Origin: Pseudomonas bananamidigenes
GTDB taxonomy: Bacteria; Pseudomonadota; Gammaproteobacteria; Pseudomonadales; Pseudomonadaceae
Reading direction: 5' to 3'
Assembly (NCBI RefSeq): GCF_001679645.1
Contig: NZ_LRUN01000005.1
Span: 1 to 64,000, forward strand
DNA length: 64,000 bases
This document shows positions 9,352-18,336 of this stretch, piece after piece. A program made the position numbers and the translations under genes. Within the stretch, counting starts at the first letter, position 1; each line of letters opens with the position of its first letter. Under the pieces are notes generated by a model. It was not told the origin of the DNA, made no database searches, and saw only the letters and a program-made list of their open reading frames with translations.

Positions 9352-10452
9352 CTAGATACGCCCGGTCGGGGCATAAGGCGCCGGATCGATGATCGGCGCT
9401 CGCCCCAGCATCACATCGGCAAACAGCTGACAGGAGGCCGGTGCCAGCACCAATCCGTTGCGATAGTGCCCGCAGTTGAGCCACAAACCATCGAATCCGG
9501 GCACCCGTCCAATATAGGGAATGCCTTCCGGCGAGCCCGGACGCAACCCGGCCCAGTGCCCCACCACTTCGGCATCCGCCAGCGCCGGCAACAACTCGAC
9601 CGCCGAGGCCTTGAGGCTTTCCAGTGCAGGGCCGGTCGGGGTCTTGTCGAAACCTTCGTGTTCCAGCGTACTGCCGATCAGGATATGCCCGTCCCGTCGC
9701 GGAATCGCATATCGCCCCTTGGCCAGCACCATGCTCGGAAGGAAGTCCGCCGCGCACTTGTAGAGAATCATCTGGCCCTTGACCGGCTCCACCGGCAGCG
9801 AAAGATTCAGCGTCTTGAGCAGCTCACCGCTCCACGCCCCCGCCGTCAGCACCACCTGATCGCCGTTGATCACGCCCTTCGAGGTATCCACACCGACAAC
9901 CCGTTCGCCCTCCCGGACAAACCCGCTGACCTCGCACTGCTCGTGAATCGTCACGTTCGGCAGTGCCTGCAACGCCGCTTTCAAGGACTTCACCAACCGC
10001 GGATTGCGCACGTTCGCCACGTCAGCCATGTAGATCGCCCGGGAGAATCCACCGCCAAGCACCGGCACCGCATCATGGGCCGCGGAGATATCCACAGCCC
10101 GCAACGGACGTTTTTCCCGCTCGGCCCAGGCCAGCGCTTCGGCTTCGTCATCCAGATCCAGCCAGTACAGGCCGGTGGTATGAACTTCAGGATCGACGCC
10201 GGTATCGGCAAACAACCGCTCGCCCAGCTGTGGATAAAAATCCTGTGACCAGTGCGCCAGCGCCGTGACCGCCGGGCTATAGCGCCACGGATAAAGAGGG
10301 GAAACGATACCACCGCCGGCCCAAGAGGACTCCCGGCCCACGTTCGAACGATCCAGCAGCACTACGCTGCGTACTTCGGAGGCGAGGTTGTACGCGGTCA
10401 GCAGGCCAATCACCCCGCCACCGACGATCACCACTTGCTGTTGCCTGGTCAT
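9352..10452 (-). CDS. thiO: Glycine oxidase ThiO (FAD-dependent)
   Basis: 366 aa from ATG 10452, which places the FAD-binding GGGVIG motif at the N-terminus as expected; an upstream in-frame extension only adds unrelated residues. The DAO fold ends with a dinucleotide region near LNCGHYRNGLVLAP. ThiO oxidises glycine to iminoacetate for the thiazole moiety of thiamine. It lies between pilR and the pilin genes, the same odd but conserved place that PA4548 holds in P. aeruginosa. No TPP riboswitch is visible in front of it. Confidence 0.88.
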   Translation of the reverse strand: MTRQQQVVIVGGGVIGLLTAYNLASEVRSVVLLDRSNVGRESSWAGGGIVSPLYPWRYSPAVTALAHWSQDFYPQLGERLFADTGVDPEVHTTGLYWLDLDDEAEALAWAEREKRPLRAVDISAAHDAVPVLGGGFSRAIYMADVANVRNPRLVKSLKAALQALPNVTIHEQCEVSGFVREGERVVGVDTSKGVINGDQVVLTAGAWSGELLKTLNLSLPVEPVKGQMILYKCAADFLPSMVLAKGRYAIPRRDGHILIGSTLEHEGFDKTPTGPALESLKASAVELLPALADAEVVGHWAGLRPGSPEGIPYIGRVPGFDGLWLNCGHYRNGLVLAPASCQLFADVMLGRAPIIDPAPYAPTGRI

Positions 10453-10465
10453 GTTTGTTCCAACT

Positions 10466-10496
10466 GTAAAAAAGACAGCGGGTGCAAAAGGCACCC
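10466..10496 (-). terminator. Weak terminator-like hairpin downstream of pilE
   Basis: Minus strand: GGGTGC-CTTTT-GCACCC, then GCTGTC and six T. The T-run is 6 nt from the stem, so termination would be weak and read-through into thiO is possible. Confidence 0.45.
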
Positions 10497-10509
10497 GAAT
10501 GAATGCGCC

Positions 10510-10911
10510 TCAGCGGCCCCAGCAATCCTTGGTGGCGAGCCCGGCTGTCGCGTTGACCATGCTGCGCACACCCGTGTTGGTGAGGGTGAAGTCGCCGCAC
10601 TTGTCGCCGGCCATGGTCGTGCCGGCCTTGCGGGTAGCGGTCAGCAGATAAGTCTGGTCAGCGATGGTCGGGGTGATGGTATAGAAATCATTGCCCGTGC
10701 TGAGCCCGGTGACACCGGTGTAAACGTTGTTCCGGGTGTAGAAGCGTTCGAGGATCTGCGCCTGCTCGTTCAGCAGCGAGGCCACTTCGGCGCGGCGCCC
10801 CTTCTTCAGGTATTCGGTATAGCTCGGTGCGGCAATGGTGATGATGATCCCGATGATCGCAATCACGATCATGATTTCGATCAGGGTGAAACCTCGGATG
10901 GATCTGCGCAT
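10510..10911 (-). CDS. pilE: Type IV minor pilin PilE
   Basis: 133 aa with the prepilin leader MRRSIRG cut before [20 protein letters not shown], including Glu-5 of the mature chain. Two C-terminal cysteines (DKCGDF and DCWGR) can form the D-region disulphide. PilE is a minor pilin that primes pilus assembly with FimU and PilVWX. It is the last gene of the fimU-pilVWXY1-E operon, 14 bp after pilY1. The gene pilY2, found between pilY1 and pilE in P. aeruginosa, is absent here. Confidence 0.93.
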   Translation of the reverse strand: MRRSIRGFTLIEIMIVIAIIGIIITIAAPSYTEYLKKGRRAEVASLLNEQAQILERFYTRNNVYTGVTGLSTGNDFYTITPTIADQTYLLTATRKAGTTMAGDKCGDFTLTNTGVRSMVNATAGLATKDCWGR

Positions 10912-10925
10912 GCCTCAACTCTCGC

Positions 10926-13900
10926 TTACTGTATTTGTCGCCACATGATACGACGGCTGCCACCGCCGGATTTTTCCACCAGGGTGGTGATCCCGCCACT
11001 GGAATCGTTCACGATCTTGCGTGATGCGCCGTTGACGATGGCGTTCAAGGTAGGAATGCCACCACTGAACACCACACCGCTGGAAATCGTGTCATTGGTG
11101 TCGACCACGCCGTCGGCGTTGGTGTCGAGGACCGCATAGTTGAGCATCTTACCGCTGAATGCATCGAGTTCGACCAGTTTGCCGGTACCGAAGCTGGAAC
11201 ACGGGTCGGTGGTATCGACACTGGCGGTGGTGAATACGATGCGCCCCAGCACCAGGCTGGCCTGGTTGATCACCCGTTCGCCGGTCAATACGTTGTTGTA
11301 CACCAATGGCAGATACCAGCCCTTCTCCGCAGGATAAGTGGTGTCGTTCTGGGTCGTGGTAATGAACTGCCCAGAACTGCCCGAGAACACACCGGTGATG
11401 GCCTGCGCCTGCAAACTGCTGACCGTCAGTTGTCCCGAGCCGCCATCGGCATCCCACACCGAGTAGAACGCCTGCAGATCCTTGTTGGTCTTGTCGGCGG
11501 TTTCGTTGAATTTGCCGGTACCGAAGAAGATCTGTTTTCCCCCCAATGAATTGTCCGCGAGCAACGGCTGCGCCGTGATCGGTTGCGTCGTGCCGCCCGC
11601 CGTGGTGAACAGTGGCTTGCCGGAAAACGCCACGCCCCAGCTGTCGGTGGTGGTCGCACTCAGGTCGAACTTCCACAGGCGGCCCTTCAAATCCCCGCCG
11701 TATGCAGCCTGCACCACGTTCTGCGAATTGACCTTGAGCTTCACCGAGGACAGTCCGTTGGTGGTTTCGGTATTGTCGATGACGATTTTCTTGATCAACG
11801 AACCGTCGCGCACGTCCAGTACATACAACGCTGCCACCCCCGAATTGCTGCCGTAGCCGTTGGCGATGAAAGCCGCCCAGCGACCATCGGCCAAGCGTGC
11901 CACTTCCGGACGGGCATAGGCATAACCCAGATCATTGAAAACGTTCGTGGTGCTGGCAGTGGCCGGTGCGCTGACTTCCCACAGTGCATTGAGAATGTTC
12001 CCCGCCGAGGCGTCGAACAATTGCAACGCATAGAACGTCTTGCCACCGGCCCCGGTGCCGCCGATGGCGAGGGTCTTCCAGGCTGTGCCGAATTGGGCGT
12101 CGTAGACACCGACCTGCCCGTCCACCAGAAACTTGTGGCTGACGCCGTTGATGTAGTTGGGGTCGGCGATCAATCGCAGCGACGGCAGGACGCTCGACGG
12201 CATGTAGGCATAACGCCGGGTGCCGTTGGCCGGGTTGATCACGCTGACGAACCCGTCGTTGCCGTTGACCACCAGATTGGCGTTCATGTTCGCAGCCTTG
12301 GTGGTCAGGTAGCTGGTGTAGGTGGTGTCGCCCGAGAGATCGGAAGCGGTCTTGTCCGAGGGCGAAGCCAGCACCAGCGGCGAATTGATGATGTCGCCCA
12401 GCAAAACACTGCGAACCTTGAGCCCGGTCTTGTTGGTGCCCTTGCTCCACTCCACCAGATCGTTGCCACTGATACCGGTGGGCAGACTCTGGCCCAGCGT
12501 TGTCTGCTGAGCCGCAGAGAAGTTGCCGTAAGCCAGCGTTACCGCCGCGTTGCTCAAGGTATTCCACGATTGATAGATCGGTGCCGTGGCGCCAGGGACG
12601 ATGGCGGTGTCGGTCGTCCACAGCACCGTCGAGGTGTTGACCGTCCCGCTCGAGGTGAAACCGAAGGACTTGATGGTGCCGCGCCAGTCCCGGGGATCGT
12701 AACTGGTCTGGAAATAGCTGCTGCCGCTCACCAGCGTCGTACCACTGGTCACGCCACTGCCGCCGGAACCGGCCTTGGAAGTGATGTCGCTCAAGGCCGC
12801 CGACAGTGCGGTGTTGAGTCCGGCACTGTCGGTGGCCTGGTAGTACCTGCCCTGCCCGTACGCCGCCGCGTCCGACAGCATGTCGTTATCGGCGGTGAAA
12901 CCGACGGTATAGGTGTTCATGTTCTGCTTGGGGAAATCCACCGCGTTCCAGCTCTTGCCAGCCGCATCCGTACCGGACGAACGCATGTCGATGTCGAAGG
13001 CGAACTTGGCGATGTCGTCCAGGTACAGCGTGTCACCCTCGTTGTCACCGTTGAGGTTGTTCCCGTCATTGTTGATACCGTCCCAGTTCGGCAGGCGGCT
13101 GCCGCCCAGCGGGTCGTTGGTGGGGAACGTGCGGTCGTAGGTCGGCAGACCGTCGGTAATCACTACCCCGTAGTTTTTCTGGCAGCGGTACTGGATCGGA
13201 CTGGTGTAGGTGCTGGGCGTGGAGTTGTAGTACGGCGCCATGCCACGCATGTAGCGGGTGATTTCGTAATAGGTCTCCGCCAATGGCGTATTGGCCACGG
13301 CGCTCAAGCCGCTGATCGCGGAGATCAGTCCGTTGTAGTTGCTGTCGGCCTGAGCCTGGGTCACGCTGCCGCTGACGGGTGCCAGGTCGCTGATGGATCG
13401 GGCGATGTAGCCGCCGTTACCCGGGTTGTTGCTGGTGGCCGCGTTGAAGGTCGACAAGCCGAAACGCAGGTTACGGTTGCTGGTCACCAGGGCGGTGGAA
13501 ACGTTGCGCGCGACGTTGATCCGGTAGTCGTTGGGAATCGCACCCGTGGTGAAGTCGCGGGTGCCGTTGCTGATGGCCAGGCCGACCACGTAGGAAATGT
13601 AATCCCCGTTGTATCGGGTATTGCCGCCTCCCACCGGATCCGGCAGCTTCAGGCACAGTGGCGTCAGGCTGTTGTTGTAGAACGCGAAGGCGCCACCGGA
13701 ACAGCCTGAGGTCGGCAGGCTCGACAGAAATATCGGGTCGCCGGTGATGGCTGTGGAACTCAGGCACAAACCAATCACGGCGTTGCACTGTCGGGCCGGT
13801 GTGCGAGTGACCGTGGGATCGAAGCCCGCGGCGTAAATGATGCTGTTCATGCTGCCCGAGTCGTCGATCAGCAGGATGACATTCGGTGGCACGGCGGCGG

Positions 13901-14018
13901 CACTGAGCAAGGGCGAATCCGACGGCGTGAACGCATAGGCCGGTGCGGCCAGATATAACCCCGCAAGCAATCCCGCGAACCACGACCACCTGCCAGAGCG
14001 TCGTTCAGTACTTCGCAT
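10926..14018 (-). CDS. pilY1: Type IV pilus tip adhesin / biogenesis factor PilY1
   Basis: 1030 aa from ATG 14018; the signal peptide ends near PAYA. A von Willebrand A-like N-terminal part carries the MIDAS motif DDSGSMN (Asp-52, Ser-54, Ser-56), and the C-terminal PilC beta-propeller part contains an EF-hand-like calcium loop DTNADGVVD near 965. Secreted and tip-located, PilY1 is used for adhesion, twitching and surface sensing. It is about 130 aa shorter than the P. aeruginosa PAO1 protein, and no RGD tripeptide is seen. The start overlaps the pilX end by 14 bp. Confidence 0.94.
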   Translation of the reverse strand: MRSTERRSGRWSWFAGLLAGLYLAAPAYAFTPSDSPLLSAAAVPPNVILLIDDSGSMNSIIYAAGFDPTVTRTPARQCNAVIGLCLSSTAITGDPIFLSSLPTSGCSGGAFAFYNNSLTPLCLKLPDPVGGGNTRYNGDYISYVVGLAISNGTRDFTTGAIPNDYRINVARNVSTALVTSNRNLRFGLSTFNAATSNNPGNGGYIARSISDLAPVSGSVTQAQADSNYNGLISAISGLSAVANTPLAETYYEITRYMRGMAPYYNSTPSTYTSPIQYRCQKNYGVVITDGLPTYDRTFPTNDPLGGSRLPNWDGINNDGNNLNGDNEGDTLYLDDIAKFAFDIDMRSSGTDAAGKSWNAVDFPKQNMNTYTVGFTADNDMLSDAAAYGQGRYYQATDSAGLNTALSAALSDITSKAGSGGSGVTSGTTLVSGSSYFQTSYDPRDWRGTIKSFGFTSSGTVNTSTVLWTTDTAIVPGATAPIYQSWNTLSNAAVTLAYGNFSAAQQTTLGQSLPTGISGNDLVEWSKGTNKTGLKVRSVLLGDIINSPLVLASPSDKTASDLSGDTTYTSYLTTKAANMNANLVVNGNDGFVSVINPANGTRRYAYMPSSVLPSLRLIADPNYINGVSHKFLVDGQVGVYDAQFGTAWKTLAIGGTGAGGKTFYALQLFDASAGNILNALWEVSAPATASTTNVFNDLGYAYARPEVARLADGRWAAFIANGYGSNSGVAALYVLDVRDGSLIKKIVIDNTETTNGLSSVKLKVNSQNVVQAAYGGDLKGRLWKFDLSATTTDSWGVAFSGKPLFTTAGGTTQPITAQPLLADNSLGGKQIFFGTGKFNETADKTNKDLQAFYSVWDADGGSGQLTVSSLQAQAITGVFSGSSGQFITTTQNDTTYPAEKGWYLPLVYNNVLTGERVINQASLVLGRIVFTTASVDTTDPCSSFGTGKLVELDAFSGKMLNYAVLDTNADGVVDTNDTISSGVVFSGGIPTLNAIVNGASRKIVNDSSGGITTLVEKSGGGSRRIMWRQIQ

Positions 14019-14484
14019 AGACACTCTCCACCACACTGCGTGAACTGCCGGCGATGCCGACCGCCGTGACCCGGTACAGCGTCGCCGAGGTATTGCTCGG
14101 GACGTTCACCGCAGTGAGCGTGGTGCCGATGTTCTGTACCCCGTAGAAACCGCTGCCGGCAGCGATCCAGGTCACCCCGGACGTCGAATTGAACCCCGCC
14201 GCACTGACCACCGATGACTCCGCCGGCGGTGCGCACTGGGTGACATTGGCACACACCGCCAGCGAATAGCTGCTCAGTTGCACCGCACTTTCACCGATTC
14301 GCAGCGCCGCCTCGGCGGTCTGGAACGACTGATTGCGCAGGCTCACGCTGCCGGCCATCTTTTCCTGCAGGTTGGCGCTCTGCATCGATGACAGGCCGAT
14401 CACCGTCAGGAGCAGCAGAAACACCAGGCTGACCAGCAGCACCATGCCACGCTGGGTTCTTCGTTGATGCAGAGAAACATTCAT
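14005..14484 (-). CDS. pilX: Minor pilin PilX
   Basis: 159 aa from ATG 14484. The leader ends in QRRTQRG and is followed by MVLLVSLVFLLLLTVIGLSS. As in other PilX and GspK-type proteins the usual Glu-5 is missing. It is a membrane pseudopilin-like subunit at the pilus tip, in complex with PilY1, PilV and PilW. It lies 10 bp after pilW, and its end overlaps pilY1. Confidence 0.9.
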   Translation of the reverse strand: MNVSLHQRRTQRGMVLLVSLVFLLLLTVIGLSSMQSANLQEKMAGSVSLRNQSFQTAEAALRIGESAVQLSSYSLAVCANVTQCAPPAESSVVSAAGFNSTSGVTWIAAGSGFYGVQNIGTTLTAVNVPSNTSATLYRVTAVGIAGSSRSVVESVYAKY

Positions 14485-14494
14485 CCGCCGGCCC

Positions 14495-15208
14495 TCACTG
14501 CAAGCGGTTGCGCAGAGCGGCAACCACATTGAAGGTCTGGTTGGCGACCCGGTTGTTCGGGTCGGTAAGGGTCAGGGTCAGGCGTACGCTGCGGATCCGT
14601 GCCGGATCGCCGGGGTTGCTGCTGTAGGTCGAGGCAGAGACATCCGTCGCCGAAGCGGCGAGCCCGAACATCACCGTAAATGCACTGACGTTGTTCACCA
14701 ATACCTGCTGGGTCGGCGTACCGCTGCCGGTGCCCATCAGAATCTGGTTGTTGCTGAAGCTGTAGATCAGACGGCGGATCGGGAATGCGATTTGCCCGGC
14801 CGCCGGCGTCTGCAGGTTGCTGTAGGCCGTTGCGCTGTTGCGGCAATCGGAAACCACCGTCCAGGTCGGTGTTCCGCCGCCATTGCCGACGTCGGCGGTG
14901 ACCAGCGTCAACTTGAGATTGGTGTTGTCCCAACTGATCGGCGTGATCTGTGCGGCGTTGAAATCACCGCCGGTGCTGGAGTCGGTAATGGTCCCGAGGC
15001 AGCCGAACATCCCGACCATGCGAATTTCCTGAATCATCTTGCTCAGCACGAACCGGGCATCTTCCTGCATGGCCGCAGAGGTGTTCTGGCTGACATAGGT
15101 GTTTTTCGCCGCCAGAAATGTCTGCACGACGCCCAGCACGATAATCAGCCCCAGCGCCAGGGCGATGAGCATTTCGATCAGACCGAAACCCCGGTTATGG
15201 CGCTTCAT
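14495..15208 (-). CDS. pilW: Minor pilin PilW
   Basis: 237 aa. The leader MKRHNRG precedes FGLIEMLIALALGLIIVLG with Glu-5 present. The rest is the large beta-rich domain of PilW/GspJ-like subunits. The ATG overlaps the pilV stop by 4 bp, indicating tight translational coupling in the operon. Confidence 0.92.
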   Translation of the reverse strand: MKRHNRGFGLIEMLIALALGLIIVLGVVQTFLAAKNTYVSQNTSAAMQEDARFVLSKMIQEIRMVGMFGCLGTITDSSTGGDFNAAQITPISWDNTNLKLTLVTADVGNGGGTPTWTVVSDCRNSATAYSNLQTPAAGQIAFPIRRLIYSFSNNQILMGTGSGTPTQQVLVNNVSAFTVMFGLAASATDVSASTYSSNPGDPARIRSVRLTLTLTDPNNRVANQTFNVVAALRNRLQ

Positions 15209-15654
15209 GGCGACGCCACCGGATCGACCGTGGCCCGGCTGGTCAGGACAAAACTGCGCGGGGCGCTCGCGGTGTTGGCGGCCCGCGAGTCACTCCAGTT
15301 GATGGTGATGGTGTACACCCGCTGGTTCAGGGTGATGCTGCCGGTGGCGGTCGGTCCGCCGAAATTGACGATATTGGTGGTGAAGTCATAGAGATCCTGA
15401 TCCCGGGTGACGTTCAGGTTGCCCGCGGTCGGCGGCGTCACGGTGTAATCGGCGCCGGAGTTGGCACGAATGCGGTCCATCATGTCGTAGGCGATGAAAC
15501 TGGCCTGACTGGTCATCCGCGAGCTGTCGGTGTATTTCAGCGCATTGAGCTGAACCGCCGCCGCCCCCAGCAAGCCGACCGTCAGCACCAGCAATGCCAC
15601 GAGGATTTCGATCAGCGACATGCCTTCCTGTGCAACTCTGCTCCCTGCCCTCAT
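15205..15654 (-). CDS. pilV: Minor pilin PilV
   Basis: 149 aa. ATG 15654 is chosen because it overlaps the fimU stop by 4 bp (ATGA), whereas the longer alternative would lie 42 bp inside fimU. The leader MRAGSRVAQEG is cut before MSLIEILVALLVLTVGLLG, with Glu-5. PilV is a GspI/PilV-like tip subunit working with PilW, PilX and PilY1. Confidence 0.9.
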   Translation of the reverse strand: MRAGSRVAQEGMSLIEILVALLVLTVGLLGAAAVQLNALKYTDSSRMTSQASFIAYDMMDRIRANSGADYTVTPPTAGNLNVTRDQDLYDFTTNIVNFGGPTATGSITLNQRVYTITINWSDSRAANTASAPRSFVLTSRATVDPVASP

Positions 15655-16124
15655 CCGCAGCTTCCACCCGATTGAATTCGTCCGTTCAGACACACGTTCA
15701 GCGTCCTGCTTTGGGTTCCCAGCGTATAGCTGAACACCACCGCCGTGGACGGTGCCGCCAGCCCCCCCAGATTGTTGAAATCCAGCGCGTTTACTCCTGA
15801 GGTTAGCGTCAGAGTGGCGCCGCTGCTCATCGCTGGAACAACCCGCAATACATTGGCCGAAGTGCCAGTACTGTCGTAGACCGACAATTCGCCGGTCCAG
15901 ACGCTGCCCCCGGCCGTCGGGCGCAAACGGATGGTGGTCCCGCGATCGATGGCCTCCAGTCGTGCATAGTTGAGCGCCCGCTGCAGGTCGCCGACTTCGG
16001 TATCGGCCTTGCTGCCCTGTATCGATCGGGTAAAAGCCGGTACCGCCATCGTGATCAGGATCACAACCAACGCGACCGCCACCAGCAACTCGATCAGCGT
16101 GAAACCTTTTGTACGATGATCCAT
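15651..16124 (-). CDS. fimU: Minor pilin FimU (GspH/FimT family)
   Basis: 157 aa. ATG 16124 follows the ribosome binding site GGAGGG and gives a short leader MDHRTKG before FTLIELLVAVALVVILITMA. Two cysteines close to the C-terminus (NVCLNG, GSCG) can pair. FimU connects the tip complex to the pilus shaft. It is first in the fimU-pilV-pilW-pilX-pilY1-pilE operon. No clear sigma-54 promoter is seen in the 130 bp shared with divergent fimT. Confidence 0.88.
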   Translation of the reverse strand: MDHRTKGFTLIELLVAVALVVILITMAVPAFTRSIQGSKADTEVGDLQRALNYARLEAIDRGTTIRLRPTAGGSVWTGELSVYDSTGTSANVLRVVPAMSSGATLTLTSGVNALDFNNLGGLAAPSTAVVFSYTLGTQSRTLNVCLNGRIQSGGSCG

Positions 16125-16254
16125 CGATGCCCTCCGTTGCCGTCGGCTATACCTGCCCTGTAAACCTAGAACATTCGACCGGGTTACGTCGGTTGATTTG
16201 CCCTGCCCGGCGCACGGATCGCGTCGCACACCCCGCTTCAAGGAGGAAATGCTC

Positions 16255-16809
16255 ATGCCGCAACAGGGATTCAGTCTGGTCGAACTGCTCATGGGACTGG
16301 CGATCGGCGCGATTGTTCTGTCACTGGTCAGTCCGGCGCTCGCCACGCTGAAGGAGTCGAACCATCGGCAGCAGGCCGCCGAGTCACTGATCAGCGGGAT
16401 CCGCAATGCCCGCAGCCAGGCGATCACGCGCAATCAGAGCGTAGTGATTCACGGCATCGACGGGGATTGGAGCCGGGGCTGGCGGATCATTCTGGATGTC
16501 AGTGGCAAGGGGCCGGAAGACAGCAGCAATCCGCTGCTGGTCGAGCACGCCAGCGATGGGCGAATACCCATTGTCGGCAACTGGTTCGTCAGTCGGTACA
16601 TACGGTTCAGCAGTCTGGGGCAACCGCTGATGCCCGGACGGGCGTTTCAGGCAGGAAAACTACATATCTGTTCGACCCGCGAGCCGGTCAGCCAGCTTCA
16701 ACTGGTGCTGGCGGCGACCGGTCGCGTGCGCCTGACCAGCGAAAAGGCTGAACAGGCGCTGTGCCGAAAGGATAAAGCGTTCAGATCGAGCGGACGCGCA
16801 GCTCTTTAG
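16255..16809 (+). CDS. fimT: Type IV pilin-like protein FimT
   Basis: 184 aa. ATG 16255 is preferred over ATG 16249 because the perfect AGGAGG at 16241 is then 8 nt away. The very short leader MPQQG precedes [20 protein letters not shown] with Glu-5. The C-terminal half has the motif GRVR (codons at 16720-16731). In Legionella FimT a C-terminal GRxR motif binds DNA during natural transformation, so a DNA-uptake role is an inference here. It is divergent from fimU, and its last 29 bp overlap the convergent ispH. Confidence 0.85.
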   Translation: MPQQGFSLVELLMGLAIGAIVLSLVSPALATLKESNHRQQAAESLISGIRNARSQAITRNQSVVIHGIDGDWSRGWRIILDVSGKGPEDSSNPLLVEHASDGRIPIVGNWFVSRYIRFSSLGQPLMPGRAFQAGKLHICSTREPVSQLQLVLAATGRVRLTSEKAEQALCRKDKAFRSSGRAAL

Positions 16810-17725
16810 GCATAGAGAAGGTGATGTTTTCTTCTCGCCCGGCCAGTTCGTCGGCACCGGTGGCCCCCCAAGCCTGCAATTGCTGGATCACGCCGCGCAC
16901 CAGCACTTCCGGCGCAGAAGCCCCCGCGGTAATACCGATACGCTCGACACCATCGAACCAGCTCTTTTGCAGGTCTTCGGCGCCATCGATCAGGTAGGCC
17001 GGCGTAGCCATGCGCTCGGCCAGCTCACGCAGACGATTGGAGTTGGAGCTGTTCGGGCTGCCGACCACCAGCACCACGTCGCATTCGTCGGCCAATTGCT
17101 TGACCGCATCCTGGCGGTTTTGCGTGGCATAGCAGATGTCGTCCTTGCGTGGCCCGCCGATAGCCGGGAAACGCGTGCGCAGGGCATCGATGACCCGGCT
17201 GGTGTCATCCATCGACAGCGTGGTCTGGGTGACGAAGGCAAGTTTCTCCGGGTTACGCACCTGCAATTCGGCAACATCCTCTTCGTCTTCGACGAGGTAG
17301 ATGGCACCGCCATTGCTGGCGTCGTACTGGCCCATGGTGCCTTCGACTTCCGGATGTCCGGCGTGGCCGATCAGGATGCATTCGCGACCGTCGCGGCTGT
17401 ATTTCGCAACTTCGATGTGCACCTTGGTCACCAGCGGACAGGTGGCGTCGAACACTTTCAGGCCACGGCCTGCAGCTTCGGTGCGTACCGCTTGCGAGAC
17501 GCCATGGGCACTGAAGATCACGATGACGTCGTCCGGCACCTGATCCAGCTCTTCGACGAAGATCGCGCCACGACTGCGCAGGTCTTCGACGACGAATTTG
17601 TTGTGCACCACTTCATGACGCACGTAGATCGGCGGCCCGAAGACTTCCAGGGCGCGGTTGACGATTTCGATCGCCCGGTCCACACCGGCGCAGAAGCCAC
17701 GGGGGTTGGCGAGTTTGATTTGCAT
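16781..17725 (-). CDS. ispH: 4-hydroxy-3-methylbut-2-enyl diphosphate reductase IspH
   Basis: 314 aa from ATG 17725, which puts the first cluster cysteine at position 12 (GFCAGVDRA). The other two iron-sulphur ligands lie in DATCPLVTK and DDICYATQ. IspH performs the last step of the MEP pathway, making IPP and DMAPP. An in-frame extension upstream covers the REPIN edge and is unlikely to be coding. It is convergent with fimT and overlaps it by 29 bp. Confidence 0.96.
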   Translation of the reverse strand: MQIKLANPRGFCAGVDRAIEIVNRALEVFGPPIYVRHEVVHNKFVVEDLRSRGAIFVEELDQVPDDVIVIFSAHGVSQAVRTEAAGRGLKVFDATCPLVTKVHIEVAKYSRDGRECILIGHAGHPEVEGTMGQYDASNGGAIYLVEDEEDVAELQVRNPEKLAFVTQTTLSMDDTSRVIDALRTRFPAIGGPRKDDICYATQNRQDAVKQLADECDVVLVVGSPNSSNSNRLRELAERMATPAYLIDGAEDLQKSWFDGVERIGITAGASAPEVLVRGVIQQLQAWGATGADELAGREENITFSMPKELRVRSI

Positions 17726-17776
17726 GCTGTGCCTCGTGTCTTGCGCGCAAGAAATAGCGAAAACGGTGGAAAACAT

Positions 17777-17866
17777 TGTGGGAGCGAGCTTGCTCGCGAA
17801 AGCGGTGTGTCAGACAACATCTACGTTGAATGTCAGTCAGCATTCGCGAGCAAGCTCGCTCCCACA
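17777..17866. repeat. REPIN (inverted pair of REP sequences)
   Basis: Two facing copies of the Pseudomonas REP TGTGGGAGCGAGCTTGCTCG (17777 onward and, inverted, ending at 17866), separated by about 40 bp. The whole can fold into one long hairpin. It sits between ispH and fkpB, both on the minus strand. Such REPINs are thought to be mobilised by RAYT transposases, none of which is in this window. Confidence 0.9.
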
Positions 17867-17883
17867 GTGGTTCTGCATTGTAC

Positions 17884-18336
17884 TCAGATCGCTTTGACGT
17901 TGATGATCTCGACGTCAAAGGTCAGCGTCTTGCCGGCCAGCGGATGGTTGAAGTCGACGGTCACCTGCGCGTCGTCGAATTCCTTCACCACACCCGGCAG
18001 CTCAGTATTGGCCGCATCGTTGAAGATCACCAGCAGACCCGGCGACAGCTCCATGTCCGCGAACTGCGAACGCGGCATGACCTGCACGTTTTGCGGGTTC
18101 GGCTGGCCGAACGCGTTTTCCGGCTCGATGGTCAGCGTACGCTTGTCTCCGGCCTTGAAACCGAACAGTGCCGCTTCGAAACCCGGCAACAGGTTGCCAT
18201 CGCCGACCTTGAAGGTCGCCGGGGCCTTGTCGAAAGTGCTGTCGACCGTGTCGCCGTTCTCCAGGCGCAATGCAAAGTGCAAGGTGACTTCCGTGTTCTG
18301 GCCGATGCGTTGCTCAGCCAATACCTGTTCAGTCAT
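17884..18336 (-). CDS. fkpB: FKBP-type peptidyl-prolyl isomerase FkpB (SlpA)
   Basis: 150 aa. The FKBP fold begins VTLHFALRLENGDTVDSTF and carries an inserted IF domain (about 70-120), as in SlyD and FkpB. It lacks the His-rich metal-binding tail of SlyD, so FkpB is the better name. It is a cytoplasmic prolyl isomerase and chaperone. The start overlaps the lspA end by 8 bp, and the lspA-fkpB-ispH order is conserved in gamma-proteobacteria. Confidence 0.9.
   Translation of the reverse strand: MTEQVLAEQRIGQNTEVTLHFALRLENGDTVDSTFDKAPATFKVGDGNLLPGFEAALFGFKAGDKRTLTIEPENAFGQPNPQNVQVMPRSQFADMELSPGLLVIFNDAANTELPGVVKEFDDAQVTVDFNHPLAGKTLTFDVEIINVKAI

Noticed and set aside
10453..10509. TPP riboswitch before thiO
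   Set aside because: The leader is only about 57 bp, holds the weak pilE hairpin and has no Thi-box sequence.
11583..13709. 708-codon open frame antisense to pilY1
   Set aside because: Composition (Gly, Arg, Val rich) is that expected from reading codon-biased DNA backwards; no ribosome binding site.
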